A DNA stretch of 19,483 bases from Actinomycetes bacterium. Its GTDB lineage: Bacteria; Actinomycetota; Coriobacteriia; WRKU01. Below the pieces are notes generated by a model. It worked only from the letters and a program-made list of their open reading frames with translations, did not search any database and was not told the origin of the DNA. The translations under genes were made by a program, and so were the position numbers. The stretch is from NCBI GenBank assembly GCA_009781565.1, contig WQXV01000005.1, forward strand, positions 1 to 19,483. The letters are read 5' to 3'. Every line of letters begins with the position of its first letter. The first letter of the stretch is position 1. Shown piece after piece: positions 1 to 8,433 of the stretch.

Positions 1-905
1 GAGATATTGAAGTCGACCATGCGCTGGATCGATCCGGTGACCGCAGATATCTGTGCCTTGAGCTGCCCGAAGATCCCCGTGTAGAAGACGACCCAGAACA
101 GCGCCCCGTAACTGGGGTCACGGTAAAGCATCCATGCGATGTTTCCTAAGATCAAGAGCAGGATCGCATACGTGAACAGATCGAACACCCACTGTATGCG
201 CACCTCATAGGAGGTCTTCTCGGCTCCTTTCGCGTCGACCTCTGCCGACTTCTCATCGATCTGGTCGGCGAAGTAGTCCTCAGCATCAAGCTTCTTGATC
301 GAGAGGGTATTGTTCTGGATGTCGCTTACCATCGCGCGATAGCTCGCTCCCATCGAGAAGTACTCTTTCGAAAGCTTGATCTGCTTTTTCATCAGCATTG
401 ACTGGATGATGACCGTCACCGCGATCAACGCGAGAGCGAGCACCGCGACCCACATTGATTGACGTGAGAGCGCGATGGTGAGGACGACCAGACCGACGAT
501 CACGTTGACGACCGAGGAGAGATAGTTCGAGACGATCTGGGCGAGCTGATTGTTCGCATCGGTCACGATCTCTTTGATATATTGCAGACCCAGGTCGATG
601 ATCTTTTCTGAAGGCATCTTCAGTATCGTCACCAACGAACGACGGCGCAGACTCCTTTGGTAGACACGCGATTTGCGTTCCCGATACATCTGGAGCAATC
701 CATTGCCGAGCGCGAGTAAGACATAATAGCCAGCTAGTATCGCGATAAAGGTCAAGAGGCGTTCAAAGGTGAATTCTGCACTGAAGAACTCAGCGGTGAT
801 CAGAGAATAACCGTAGGTCAGCAGCTGTACGAGCAGACTGATGAAAAAGAGTAGATAGAATTTGTTCTCGACAAACTCATTCCAGATGCGTTTAGCCACA
901 GACAC
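1..905 (-). CDS. ABC transporter transmembrane (permease) protein, N-terminal part, runs off left edge
   Basis: I translated this frame directly: it is open from a GTG at 905 to the window edge, about 301 residues. It shows hydrophobic segments near residues 17-38, 47-67, 128-150, 152-170 and 245-263. They are separated by polar stretches such as the basic RERKSRVYQRSLRRR (about 75-89). This spacing resembles the six-helix membrane domain of exporter-type ABC transporters, where the ATPase domain follows in the same chain; that part lies outside the window. The start GTG has GAGAGG nine bases upstream, and an in-frame TAA at 921-923 rules out a longer protein. A second GTG two codons later is possible. 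The gene begins 58 bases after the pheT stop on the same strand with no convincing terminator between, so it may be read from the phe operon. The substrate cannot be told. Confidence 0.75.
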   Translation of the reverse strand, partial: MSVAKRIWNEFVENKFYLLFFISLLVQLLTYGYSLITAEFFSAEFTFERLLTFIAILAGYYVLLALGNGLLQMYRERKSRVYQRSLRRRSLVTILKMPSEKIIDLGLQYIKEIVTDANNQLAQIVSNYLSSVVNVIVGLVVLTIALSRQSMWVAVLALALIAVTVIIQSMLMKKQIKLSKEYFSMGASYRAMVSDIQNNTLSIKKLDAEDYFADQIDEKSAEVDAKGAEKTSYEVRIQWVFDLFTYAILLLILGNIAWMLYRDPSYGALFWVVFYTGIFGQLKAQISAVTGSIQRMVDFNI

Positions 906-963
906 TACGTGCACCCTCTCTTATGTCGTGTGCATCATGTGAAAACTCGCTCACTTTTGTGCG

Positions 964-3456
964 CTAGCTACGTAGTTCGGCACCCAGTTCCTTTTTGAGC
1001 TTCTCCAAGACCTTCTCATGGATGCGCTCGACCTCTTCGGTGGTCAGGGTCCGGTTCTCGCTGCGATAACCGAGGCGATACGCCATCGACTTCTTGCCTT
1101 GCGGCACTCCTTTGCCCCGATAGATATCGAAGAGATCCACGTCGGTCAGGGCACTCTTTTTGCCCAACGCACGGATCCGACGCTCGATATCGCTGTGAGC
1201 CACATCTTCATCGATGACGAGCGCGATATCCATCTCGATACCGGGATAGCGTGGTGGGGTCGTAAAGTCGCGATCGGCCTTAGCAGCTTTGAACGTCTTG
1301 CCCACATCGAACTCGAAAGCCACGACCGGATCGTCGATCTCAAACTGTTGCGCTACACGGGGATGTATCTCTCCGAGCCAACCAATCGGAGCATTGCCGA
1401 GCATCAACACTGCCGCTTTACCTGGCTGCAACCAAGGTAGCGAATCTTTCTGAGGCTCGACCATGCGTAAGCGATCGATGTTGAGCTCATCCATCAGTGA
1501 GGTGATGATCCCCTTCGCGTCGAAGAAGTCGATCGGCTCTGAGGATACGTTCCAACCGGCACGATTCCACAGGCCACTGAGTACTGCCGCGATCCTCTCG
1601 GGTTCTTTAGGAAGCTTGCGCCCCTTCTTGGTCAGAAACGCCTTGCCTCTCTCGAACAGATGGATGTCGCTGACTCCACGACGCTTGTTCAGCGAGACGC
1701 TGTTGAGCAGACCGGGAAGTAACAGCGGGCGCAAGATCGCTTGCTCGCTCGACATCGGATTATGCAGCATCACCAGCTGATGGCCCTCATCAGGCTCAAA
1801 GGAGAGCTTTGCCAGATCGGCATCGTCGGAAAACGGGAGCGTCATCGTCTCGCTAAGCCCCAGAGATCGTAAGGTCTTGTCAAGAACCCCGCGCAGCTGT
1901 TGGGTGCGCGTCAGCCCTCCCAGTCGCTCGCGTCCTCCCGGAAGTGTAGCCTCAACGTTTTCCATCCCCCATAGACGCAAGACCTCTTCGACCAGGTCGA
2001 TCTCGCGCTCGAGGTCGGGTCGATAGGTCGGCACCGTCACATTCAGCTCATCGTTACCGCTCTCCACGACACAGCCGAGCTTTTCCAGGTAGGTCTTCGC
2101 GGTGTCAAGCGAGATATCTTCTCCGATGATGCGCGTCATCAGCTCGTGGCGAAGCGGAAGGGTGAGTTTTTCTATCGGCGCGGCCATCACATCGATGGCC
2201 CCAGCGACGACCTGCCCTCCCCCTACCTGCGCGATCAGAGCGGCAGCGCGATCGAGAGCCGTTATAACGTTGTCGATATCGACCCCACGCTCGAAGCGTA
2301 GCGAACTCTCTGAGATGAGCTGAAGCGCACGTGAGGTCCTGCTCACATTGGCAGGATCGAATTTGGCTTCTTCAAGTAGGATGTCTATGTTGTAGTCCTC
2401 TACTTCGCTGGTCAATCCACCCATAACTCCCGCAAGTGCCACCGGACCTTCCAGATCGCAGATCAAGAGGTTCTCACTTCCCAGCTTTCTGTCGAGCTGA
2501 TCGAGCGTGGTCATCTGCTCGCCGTCATGGGCGCGCCTCACGATGATCTTTGCCCGCCTGTCACCATCCTTGGCAAGACGGCCGAGGTCGAAGGCATGGA
2601 GCGGTTGGCCCAACTCATACATGATGAAGTTGGTGATATCGACCACGTTGTTCACGCTACGCGTTCCCGCAGCAGTGACGCGATCGGCAAGCCACTGCGG
2701 AGAGGGGCCTACGGTGACGCCTTTGATGACACGTGCGGTATAGCGCGGACACAGCGCGGGGTCCTCGACTACGACAGTCGCAATATCGTCGATATTCTCG
2801 TCTCCCTCGACCAGTTCGATTACTGGTTCAAGTTCACGTTTCGGCTCAACGTCGAATACCGCACCGAACTCACGCGCCATACCGACCATGCTTAGGCAAT
2901 CGGGCCGGTTGGGGGTGATCTCGAGATCGAGAACGGTATCTCCTGCTTTGTACCAATCGGAGAAGGGAACACCGATCGGTGCATCTTGGTCCAAGACCAT
3001 GATCCCTTGGTGGTCATCGCCCAGTCCCAGCTCGCGCATACTGCAGTTCATGCCGAAGCTCTCGATGCCTCTGATCTTTGATTTCTTGATGGTGAAATCC
3101 TTGCCATCATCGGTTGCGTTGGGAAAGACCGTGCCGACCATGGCGACCGGGACCCGATCGCCTTCCTCGAAATTCTGGGCTCCGCACACGATCTGAAGCA
3201 GACCATCCTCGTCAGCGTACTCGCCTCCCGCCTCGCCCACATCGACGCGGGTCAACCACAGATGGTCACTGTCGGGATGAGGCTCCTTACTTTTTATCTG
3301 ACCGATGTAGATTCCTTCGGGCGTCTGCCCGGTCTTCTCGACCGCTTCGACCCCTGTGCCGGTCATATCGAGGCGCTCGGTCAACTCCTCTATCGGTATA
3401 TCAGCTAGCGCCCCTTCGGACAGCAATTCTTCAAGCCAATTGAGCGAAACACGCAT
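964..3456 (-). CDS. pheT: Phenylalanine--tRNA ligase beta subunit
   Basis: This is the beta subunit of the cytosolic (alpha-beta)2 enzyme that charges tRNA-Phe. The 830 residues match the full bacterial length (about 800). Domains run in the usual order: an N-terminal MRVSLNWLEELL, an OB-fold tRNA-binding domain (about 40-155, with HPDSDHLWLTRVDVG), the B3/B4 editing domain (about 215-390, with SVNNVVDITNFIMYELGQP and HAFD), B5 (about 415-490), the catalytic-like core, and the C-terminal ferredoxin-fold anticodon-binding domain (about 740-829, with PRYPGIEMDIALVID). The ATG at 3456 is preceded by AGGAGG. The gene lies 14 bases after pheS and is surely co-transcribed with it. Nothing looks damaged. 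Confidence 0.97.
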   Translation of the reverse strand: MRVSLNWLEELLSEGALADIPIEELTERLDMTGTGVEAVEKTGQTPEGIYIGQIKSKEPHPDSDHLWLTRVDVGEAGGEYADEDGLLQIVCGAQNFEEGDRVPVAMVGTVFPNATDDGKDFTIKKSKIRGIESFGMNCSMRELGLGDDHQGIMVLDQDAPIGVPFSDWYKAGDTVLDLEITPNRPDCLSMVGMAREFGAVFDVEPKRELEPVIELVEGDENIDDIATVVVEDPALCPRYTARVIKGVTVGPSPQWLADRVTAAGTRSVNNVVDITNFIMYELGQPLHAFDLGRLAKDGDRRAKIIVRRAHDGEQMTTLDQLDRKLGSENLLICDLEGPVALAGVMGGLTSEVEDYNIDILLEEAKFDPANVSRTSRALQLISESSLRFERGVDIDNVITALDRAAALIAQVGGGQVVAGAIDVMAAPIEKLTLPLRHELMTRIIGEDISLDTAKTYLEKLGCVVESGNDELNVTVPTYRPDLEREIDLVEEVLRLWGMENVEATLPGGRERLGGLTRTQQLRGVLDKTLRSLGLSETMTLPFSDDADLAKLSFEPDEGHQLVMLHNPMSSEQAILRPLLLPGLLNSVSLNKRRGVSDIHLFERGKAFLTKKGRKLPKEPERIAAVLSGLWNRAGWNVSSEPIDFFDAKGIITSLMDELNIDRLRMVEPQKDSLPWLQPGKAAVLMLGNAPIGWLGEIHPRVAQQFEIDDPVVAFEFDVGKTFKAAKADRDFTTPPRYPGIEMDIALVIDEDVAHSDIERRIRALGKKSALTDVDLFDIYRGKGVPQGKKSMAYRLGYRSENRTLTTEEVERIHEKVLEKLKKELGAELRS

Positions 3457-3466
3457 GGGATATCGT

Positions 3467-3472
3467 CCTCCT
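3467..3472 (-). promoter_or_regulatory. Shine-Dalgarno of pheT, overlapping the pheS stop
   Basis: AGGAGG lies 10 bases before the pheT ATG. Its first two bases are shared with the pheS TAG stop (3471-3473), so ribosomes finishing pheS sit on the pheT ribosome-binding site. This fits the need for equal amounts of the two subunits. Confidence 0.75.
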
Positions 3473-4652
3473 AGAACTGACGCAAGAACCGCATGTCACC
3501 TTCGATGAGCATACGGATATCGGGAATATCATAGCGAAGGAGCGCGATACGCTCCACACCCATACCGAAAGCGAATCCGGCATAGACCTCAGGGTCGATA
3601 TCAACAGCACGAAACACGTTGGGATCGACCATACCGCACCCCAAGATCTCGACCCAGCCGACCCCACTGCAGAACCGACAGGTCACGCCATCGATCTTGC
3701 CACTTCCATCGCAGATGCCACAGCTGATATCGACCTCGGCGCTGGGCTCGGTAAACGGGAAGAAGTGCGGACGGAACCGCGTGCGGCGCTCCGGTCCAAA
3801 TATCGCTTTGACGAAGTAGTCGAGTGTGCCTTTCAGATCGGCGAACGTGATGCCCTTGTCGACGACCAACCCCTCGATCTGGGTGAACTGCGGAAGGTGG
3901 GTCGGATCGGCCACATCGCGCCGATAGGTCTTACCCGGTGCGAGGATATAGATCGGCAGCTCACGCTCCTGCATCGCACGCACCTGTACCGGTGAGGTGT
4001 GGGTGCGCATCAACACGTCACTGGGCTCGGGGCCTTCGAACTCTTCTCCGCTCATGTCATGCACGTAGAATGTATCGCTCACCGAGCGTGTGGGGTGCTG
4101 GGGACTGTGGTTGAGCGCGTCAAAATTGAAAAAGCTCAGCTCGACCTCAGGGCCTTCTGCGACCTGATAGCCCAGCCCGATGAACACCTCGACGATCTCG
4201 TCTTCGATCTGACTGATCAGATGCTTCGAGCCTATCGGTCGTGCGCGACCCGGCAACGTGATATCGAGTTTTTCCTCACCTATGCGCTTGTCCAGCTCGG
4301 CGTTGGTCAGCTCGGCCTTGCGGTTCTCGATCCAACCTTCGAGCGCTTGCCGTACCTCGTTGGCTTGAGCACCTACCACCGGTCTGATCTCAGCATCGAG
4401 CGATCCAAGGGTGCGCATGAACGCAATGAACGGACTTTTCTTGCCCAGGGTCTCGACGCGCAGCGCATCGAGCTCGGCCAGAGAGGTCAATCCTTTCAGG
4501 GTCGCCTGGACTTCTTGAGCCTGTCTGATAAAGGGAACCATCACCGCGGTGATGTCATCTATCACCTTCTTGTCGGTGATACCGGCCTTATCGAGATGGG
4601 CCGCAATACTGGCTTCTATCGTCGTCGAATCCAAGCTTTCCAATACACTCAT
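3471..4652 (-). CDS. pheS: Phenylalanine--tRNA ligase alpha subunit
   Basis: This is the catalytic subunit that activates phenylalanine with ATP and transfers it to tRNA-Phe. The protein is 393 residues, somewhat longer than the common 330-360. Residues 1-110 are the N-terminal coiled-coil tRNA-binding arm. The class II core follows: motif 1 region with GYQVAEGPEVE (161-171) and FNFDALN (175-181), HPTRSVSDTFY (186-196), motif 2 with YRRDVADPTHLPQFTQIEG (243-261), and motif 3 with GFAFGMGVERIALLRY (359-374). A cysteine-rich insertion stands at 311-328 (CGIC and CRFC). It resembles a small zinc-binding knuckle seen in PheS of some Gram-positive lineages. The ATG at 4652 has AAAGGA about 10 bases upstream. 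The gene is first in the pheST operon. The leader before it is short and I see no T-box. Confidence 0.97.
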   Translation of the reverse strand: MSVLESLDSTTIEASIAAHLDKAGITDKKVIDDITAVMVPFIRQAQEVQATLKGLTSLAELDALRVETLGKKSPFIAFMRTLGSLDAEIRPVVGAQANEVRQALEGWIENRKAELTNAELDKRIGEEKLDITLPGRARPIGSKHLISQIEDEIVEVFIGLGYQVAEGPEVELSFFNFDALNHSPQHPTRSVSDTFYVHDMSGEEFEGPEPSDVLMRTHTSPVQVRAMQERELPIYILAPGKTYRRDVADPTHLPQFTQIEGLVVDKGITFADLKGTLDYFVKAIFGPERRTRFRPHFFPFTEPSAEVDISCGICDGSGKIDGVTCRFCSGVGWVEILGCGMVDPNVFRAVDIDPEVYAGFAFGMGVERIALLRYDIPDIRMLIEGDMRFLRQF

Positions 4653-4686
4653 AGCGCAACAATCCTTTGCTTATCGTAGTGTTTTT

Positions 4687-4714
4687 AGTGTACTACAACC
4701 TGCCCGTCGAACAA
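4687..4714 (-). promoter_or_regulatory. Candidate sigma-70 promoter for pheST
   Basis: On the minus strand, TTGTTC (4709-4714) and TACACT (4687-4692) are separated by 16 bases. The predicted start of transcription is near 4680, giving a leader of roughly 28 bases. That is too short to hold a T-box or leader peptide, so attenuation by charged tRNA-Phe is unlikely. The match is by eye only. Confidence 0.45.
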
Positions 4715-4739
4715 GCTCCCGCTCAGCACTCCCCCACCA

Positions 4740-4801
4740 GCTCGAGCGTCCCTTCGAGCCTTGCCTCAGACACCGCCCGTCGCCTGCCCGAAGGACGGGC
4801 G
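4740..4801. promoter_or_regulatory. Two adjacent inverted repeats in the pheS / alkyl sulfatase divergent spacer
   Basis: GCTCGA (4740-4745) pairs with TCGAGC (4754-4759). CGCCCGTC (4774-4781) pairs perfectly over 8 bp with GACGGGCG (4794-4801). Neither is followed by a T-run, so they do not look like terminators. They sit upstream of the alkyl sulfatase start and could be an operator or an RNA structure. The function is unknown. Confidence 0.35.
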
Positions 4802-4818
4802 AGCCTGACGAGGTGCGC

Positions 4819-4847
4819 TACAATGAGAGCACGACGGATACGGAGGG
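4819..4847 (+). promoter_or_regulatory. Candidate -10 box and ribosome-binding site of the alkyl sulfatase gene
   Basis: TACAAT (4819-4824) matches the -10 consensus at five of six bases, but no good -35 box lies 16-18 bases upstream. GGAGGG (4842-4847) is 7 bases before the ATG at 4855 and fixes that start. The open frame extends much further upstream, but the extra part is low-complexity and overlaps pheS. Confidence 0.4.
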
Positions 4848-4854
4848 ATCGATC

Positions 4855-6783
4855 ATGACAGCTCAAGAAAGTGCATTGAATGCTGAGCAAAAGCAGGCGA
4901 CTGAGGCGACCACGAAGGAGAATGCGCGTTACTTCTCCTTCCTCGATTTTGCTGATGAACGCGAGTATGCCAATGCGACTAGAGGGCTGATCGCCGCGCC
5001 CGCATCCCTCGATATCAGATCCGATGATGGCAAGGTCATCTGGAGCCAGGACGCTTATGGCTTTTTGGGCGATGGCGTCGGGGTCCTGATCGACAAAGAG
5101 GTGCCTGACACCGCTAATCCCAGTCTGTGGAGAAACACCCAGCTCAACCATTTCTACGGCTTGTTCGATGTGATCGATGGCATCTATCAGGTGCGCGGTT
5201 ACGATATGTCCAACATCACCTTCATCAGAGGAGATGAGGGTTGGATCGTCTTCGACCCGCTCATCAGCGCCGAGTGCGCGAAAGCCGCCTATGAGCTGGT
5301 GACCGAACACCTGGGCAAACGTCCGATATCGGCGGTCGTCTACAGCCACACCCACATCGACCACTACGGTGGTGTTGAAGGCATCATATCTGCCGAGGAT
5401 GGCGTGCCCATCATCGCGCCCGAGCACTTCATGGAGTTCGCGATCAGCGAGAATCTTTTTGCGGGCACCGCGATGGGCCGCCGCTCGACCTACCAGTACG
5501 GAGCGTTCCTTGAACCTGGTCCCTGTGGATGCCTCAGCCTCGGCATCGGTATCGGGCAGTCCAAAGGCACCACCTCGCTTCTGCCCCCGACCATCACGAT
5601 CACCGAGACAGGCCAGACCCACACCATCGATGGGGTCACCATGGTCTTCCAGCTGACTCCAGGCACCGAAGCGCCGGCCGAGATGAACACGTTCTTTCCC
5701 GACATGAACGCTTTGTGGATCGCGGAGAACTGCACAGCGACGATGCATAACTTCTATACGCTCCGCGGAGCACAGGTGCGCGACGGCAACGCATGGGCCA
5801 AATACCTGATGGAGGCGTTGAGCCTCTATGGGGATGCCGAGGTGGTATTCTCAGCACATAACTGGCCCCATTGGGGTAATGCCGATGTGCGTGAATACAT
5901 CATCAACACGGCGACCATGAACAAGTTCATCCACGACCAGACCATGATGTTTATCAACGAGGGATACACCCCCAATGAGATCTCGCACAAGATCGCACTA
6001 CCCGCTCCACTGGAGAAAGTATGGTACACCCGCCAATACTATGGCACACTCTCACACAACGCACGCGCGGTCTATCAGAAATATATGGGGTTCTACGATG
6101 CCAACCCGGTCAACCTCAACCCCTTGACACCGGTCGATGAGGCGCACAAGTTCGTCGAGTATCTGGGAGATACCGATGCGGTGCTCGCCAAAGCACGAAA
6201 AGACTATGCCGAGGGCAACTACCAGTGGGTAGCACGCATCACCAACCTGTTGGTGTTTGCCGATCCCCAAAATGTCGATGCCCGTCTGTTGTGCGCCGAT
6301 GCGCTCGAGCAGCTGGGTTACCAATCCGAGTCGGGACCGTGGCGTTGTTGTTATCTGACCGGAGCACTTGAATTACGCCACGGTATCAATACCGATCGCA
6401 GCCATATGGTGGAAGGCTCGCGAAAGATCCTGAAGTATCTGGACGCACCGATGCTTTTTGACTATCTCGGTATCCTGACCGACGCGAATGCGGCGCAGGG
6501 ACAAAATATCAAGGTCAACATCCACTTCATCGATCCGAGCGGCTCAGCTCGCGAGAGTTGGATCTTGCAGATTCGCCATGGGGTGGTGCTCTATGAGCCA
6601 GGGACCGCTGAGAAGGTCGATGCGACGCTGACGATGCCCAAGATCGCATTTTTGCAGCTCTTCTCAAAAGAAGCGCTGGCCAACCCAAGAGGTATAAAGA
6701 TCGATGGCGACGCCCAGATACTTGAGAAATTGACGAAGCACCAGGTCGCGTTCGACCCGTTCTTCAATATCATCGAACCGTAA
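4855..6783 (+). CDS. Alkyl sulfatase, SdsA1/YjcS family (metallo-beta-lactamase fold), no signal peptide
   Basis: Members hydrolyse linear alkyl sulfates such as SDS to the alcohol and sulfate with a two-zinc site. The protein has 642 residues. An N-terminal segment is followed by the metallo-beta-lactamase domain with SHTHIDHYGG (164-173; H165, H167, D169, H170). E291 in IAENCTATMHN and H335 in AHNWPHWGN are further expected metal or substrate positions. YTLRGAQVRD (301-310) is a family signature. Then come the helical dimerisation domain (about 370-500, with DYAEGNYQWVARITNLL) and a C-terminal SCP2-like domain (about 515-642) that would hold the alkyl chain. SdsA1 and YjcS are exported, but this start has a polar N-terminus with no signal peptide, so it should act in the cytosol. 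The gene stands alone, divergent from pheST and convergent with glpK. Substrate specificity is inferred from family only. Confidence 0.9.
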   Translation: MTAQESALNAEQKQATEATTKENARYFSFLDFADEREYANATRGLIAAPASLDIRSDDGKVIWSQDAYGFLGDGVGVLIDKEVPDTANPSLWRNTQLNHFYGLFDVIDGIYQVRGYDMSNITFIRGDEGWIVFDPLISAECAKAAYELVTEHLGKRPISAVVYSHTHIDHYGGVEGIISAEDGVPIIAPEHFMEFAISENLFAGTAMGRRSTYQYGAFLEPGPCGCLSLGIGIGQSKGTTSLLPPTITITETGQTHTIDGVTMVFQLTPGTEAPAEMNTFFPDMNALWIAENCTATMHNFYTLRGAQVRDGNAWAKYLMEALSLYGDAEVVFSAHNWPHWGNADVREYIINTATMNKFIHDQTMMFINEGYTPNEISHKIALPAPLEKVWYTRQYYGTLSHNARAVYQKYMGFYDANPVNLNPLTPVDEAHKFVEYLGDTDAVLAKARKDYAEGNYQWVARITNLLVFADPQNVDARLLCADALEQLGYQSESGPWRCCYLTGALELRHGINTDRSHMVEGSRKILKYLDAPMLFDYLGILTDANAAQGQNIKVNIHFIDPSGSARESWILQIRHGVVLYEPGTAEKVDATLTMPKIAFLQLFSKEALANPRGIKIDGDAQILEKLTKHQVAFDPFFNIIEP

Positions 6784-6814
6784 TATTCGCCTTACCGATC
6801 CCTGCGCAGTGCGA

Positions 6815-6838
6815 CACTCCCGGAATTGCTCGGGTGTG
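6815..6838. terminator. Weak hairpin between convergent alkyl sulfatase and glpK genes
   Basis: CACTCCCG and CGGGTGTG form an 8-bp stem with one mismatch and an 8-base loop. A second small stem, GCTCGC/GCGAGC (6838-6854), follows. There is no T-run on either strand, so this is at best a poor shared terminator. It is the only structure in the 59-base gap between the two stops. Confidence 0.3.
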
Positions 6839-6842
6839 CTCG

Positions 6843-8339
6843 CTAGGCGCGAGCCTTCTTGATCGCGCGAGCCCAATCTTTCTTGCGCAGTTTGACTTCC
6901 GCCTTATCCATGGCGGGCGTGAAGGTCTTGGTCTTCTTGTCCGCGATCCGCAGCAGCTGAGCTTGGTCATCCCAGATACCGGTCGCGATACCGGCCACGA
7001 ACGCCGCACCCAGGGCGGTCGCCTCTACCATATGGGGACGTATGACATCGACTCCGATCAGATCAGCTTGAAACTGCATCAAAAAGTCGCTGTTACTCAC
7101 TCCACCGTCGACTCTCAGCTCGGTGATGTCGGTGTGCGAGTCCTCGACCATCGCCTCTAACACGTCGTTGACACGAAAGGCGATACTTTCCAGGGTCGCG
7201 CGCGCGATATGCTCGCGGGTCGAGCCTTGGGTCAGACCGGTCAGGGTCCCGCGCGCCTCGCTGTCCCAATACGGCGCACCCAGCCCGTTGAAAGCCGGGA
7301 CGAAATGTACCCCGTTGGTATCGTCGACCGCAGCCGCCAGCTCGTTGACCTCGGGAACCTTGCGGATCAGGTGGAGCCCATCGCGAAGCCATTGCAGCGC
7401 TGATCCGGCACTATAGACCGAGCCTTCGAGCGCATAGGTCACATTGAGCTCGTCGCTTCCCTCCTCTTGCCAGGCGAACGCGATCGTGGTCAGAAGGCCC
7501 CGCTTGGAGGTGACCGGCTCGCTACCGGTGTTCATCAAGACGAAGCTGCCGGTCCCGTAGGTCGCTTTGGCTTGGCCCTTGTCGAAGCAGCACTGCGCAA
7601 AGAGCGCGGCTTGCTGGTCTCCGACCACTCCGCAGATCGGGACCTGCGGTTTTGAGCCCGTCTCGTTGACCCCGAAGATATCGAATGAGGATTTGACCTC
7701 TGGAAGCATCACGCGCGGTATATCGAAGATCTCGAGCAGCTCGTCATCCCACTGAAGCGTATGGATGTTGAACATCATCGTGCGTGATGCGTTGGTGTAG
7801 TCGGTGGCGTGCACCTCACCGTCGGTCATCTTCCAGATCAACCATGAATCGACTGTGCCGAACAGAAGGTCTCCGGCTTCGGCACCCTCACGAGCATCTT
7901 TGACATTATCGAGGATCCAGCGCAGCTTGCTCGCACTGAAGTACGCGTCGGGGACCAAACCGGTCTTGTCATGGATCATCTCACCATAGCCTGCCGCGAC
8001 CCACTCCTCGATCAGAGGAGCGCCACGGCGGCATTGCCAGACCGGCGCCATACAGATCGGTTCGGAGGTGTGGCGGTTCCACACGATCGTGGTCTCACGT
8101 TGGTTGGTGATCCCGATCGCTGCCAGATCGGATACGGATATCTGCTCTTGCATCAATGCTTTCGAATACATCGCGAACTGTGATGACCAGATCTCCATCG
8201 CGTCTTGTTCGACCCATCCAGGATGGGGGAAATAGCGCTTGATCTCTTCGGCAGCTTTGGATACCACGTTGGCGTTGTGGTCGAATATGACACAACGTGA
8301 GCTGGTCGTACCCTGATCAAGGACCGCGATATACTCCAT
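6843..8339 (-). CDS. glpK: Glycerol kinase
   Basis: The enzyme phosphorylates glycerol with ATP to glycerol 3-phosphate in the cytosol, the entry step for glycerol into glycolysis or lipid synthesis. From the ATG at 8339 it has 498 residues, the standard length for this FGGY-family kinase. Visible motifs are the phosphate loop LDQGTTSSR (7-15), glycerol-contacting R81-E82 (NQRETTIVWNR), W101, DAYFSASKLRW (131-141) and catalytic D241 in GVVGDQQAALFAQ. An ATP-site YGTGSF follows. The open frame could start at a GTG at 8348, but that overlaps the Shine-Dalgarno, so I chose the ATG. The loop around 215-230 lacks the histidine that PTS protein HPr phosphorylates in many Firmicutes. No glpF or glpD is next to it. 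It lies 79 bases after the lipase-like gene on the same strand. Confidence 0.96.
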   Translation of the reverse strand: MEYIAVLDQGTTSSRCVIFDHNANVVSKAAEEIKRYFPHPGWVEQDAMEIWSSQFAMYSKALMQEQISVSDLAAIGITNQRETTIVWNRHTSEPICMAPVWQCRRGAPLIEEWVAAGYGEMIHDKTGLVPDAYFSASKLRWILDNVKDAREGAEAGDLLFGTVDSWLIWKMTDGEVHATDYTNASRTMMFNIHTLQWDDELLEIFDIPRVMLPEVKSSFDIFGVNETGSKPQVPICGVVGDQQAALFAQCCFDKGQAKATYGTGSFVLMNTGSEPVTSKRGLLTTIAFAWQEEGSDELNVTYALEGSVYSAGSALQWLRDGLHLIRKVPEVNELAAAVDDTNGVHFVPAFNGLGAPYWDSEARGTLTGLTQGSTREHIARATLESIAFRVNDVLEAMVEDSHTDITELRVDGGVSNSDFLMQFQADLIGVDVIRPHMVEATALGAAFVAGIATGIWDDQAQLLRIADKKTKTFTPAMDKAEVKLRKKDWARAIKKARA

Positions 8340-8347
8340 CTTATCCA

Positions 8348-8353
8348 CTCCTC
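8348..8353 (-). promoter_or_regulatory. Shine-Dalgarno that fixes the glpK start
   Basis: GAGGAG stands 8 bases upstream of the ATG at 8339. The competing GTG at 8346-8348 shares its first base with this site and cannot use it. Confidence 0.7.
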
Positions 8354-8406
8354 ATGTACTCCCGACTACGAAGCACGATGCTTTCCGCGCAGCTTGTTTG
8401 ATTCCT

Positions 8407-8433
8407 AGCGTAGCATATTTAGGCAGTAGTCAA
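8407..8433 (-). promoter_or_regulatory. Possible promoter for glpK inside the end of the hydrolase gene
   Basis: TTGACT (8428-8433) and TACGCT (8407-8412) on the minus strand are separated by 15 bases, with TG one base before the -10 (extended -10). The short spacer makes it doubtful. If real, glpK has its own promoter as well as read-through from the upstream block. Confidence 0.25.

Noticed and set aside
906..963. Terminator after pheT
   Set aside because: Only a 4-bp GTGA/TCAC stem without a T-run is present, too weak to call.
3999..4679. 226-codon open frame on the plus strand opposite pheS
   Set aside because: It lies wholly within pheS and its composition is that of an antisense shadow.
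4549..4854. N-terminal extension of the alkyl sulfatase upstream of 4855
   Set aside because: The open frame overlaps the start of pheS, has no family similarity and contains the hairpins and -10 box. GGAGGG fits the ATG at 4855.
4723..5748. 341-codon open frame on the minus strand opposite the alkyl sulfatase
   Set aside because: It is a mirror of the sulfatase coding frame, rich in Asp/Gly/Arg/His without any recognisable domain, and has no credible ribosome-binding site.
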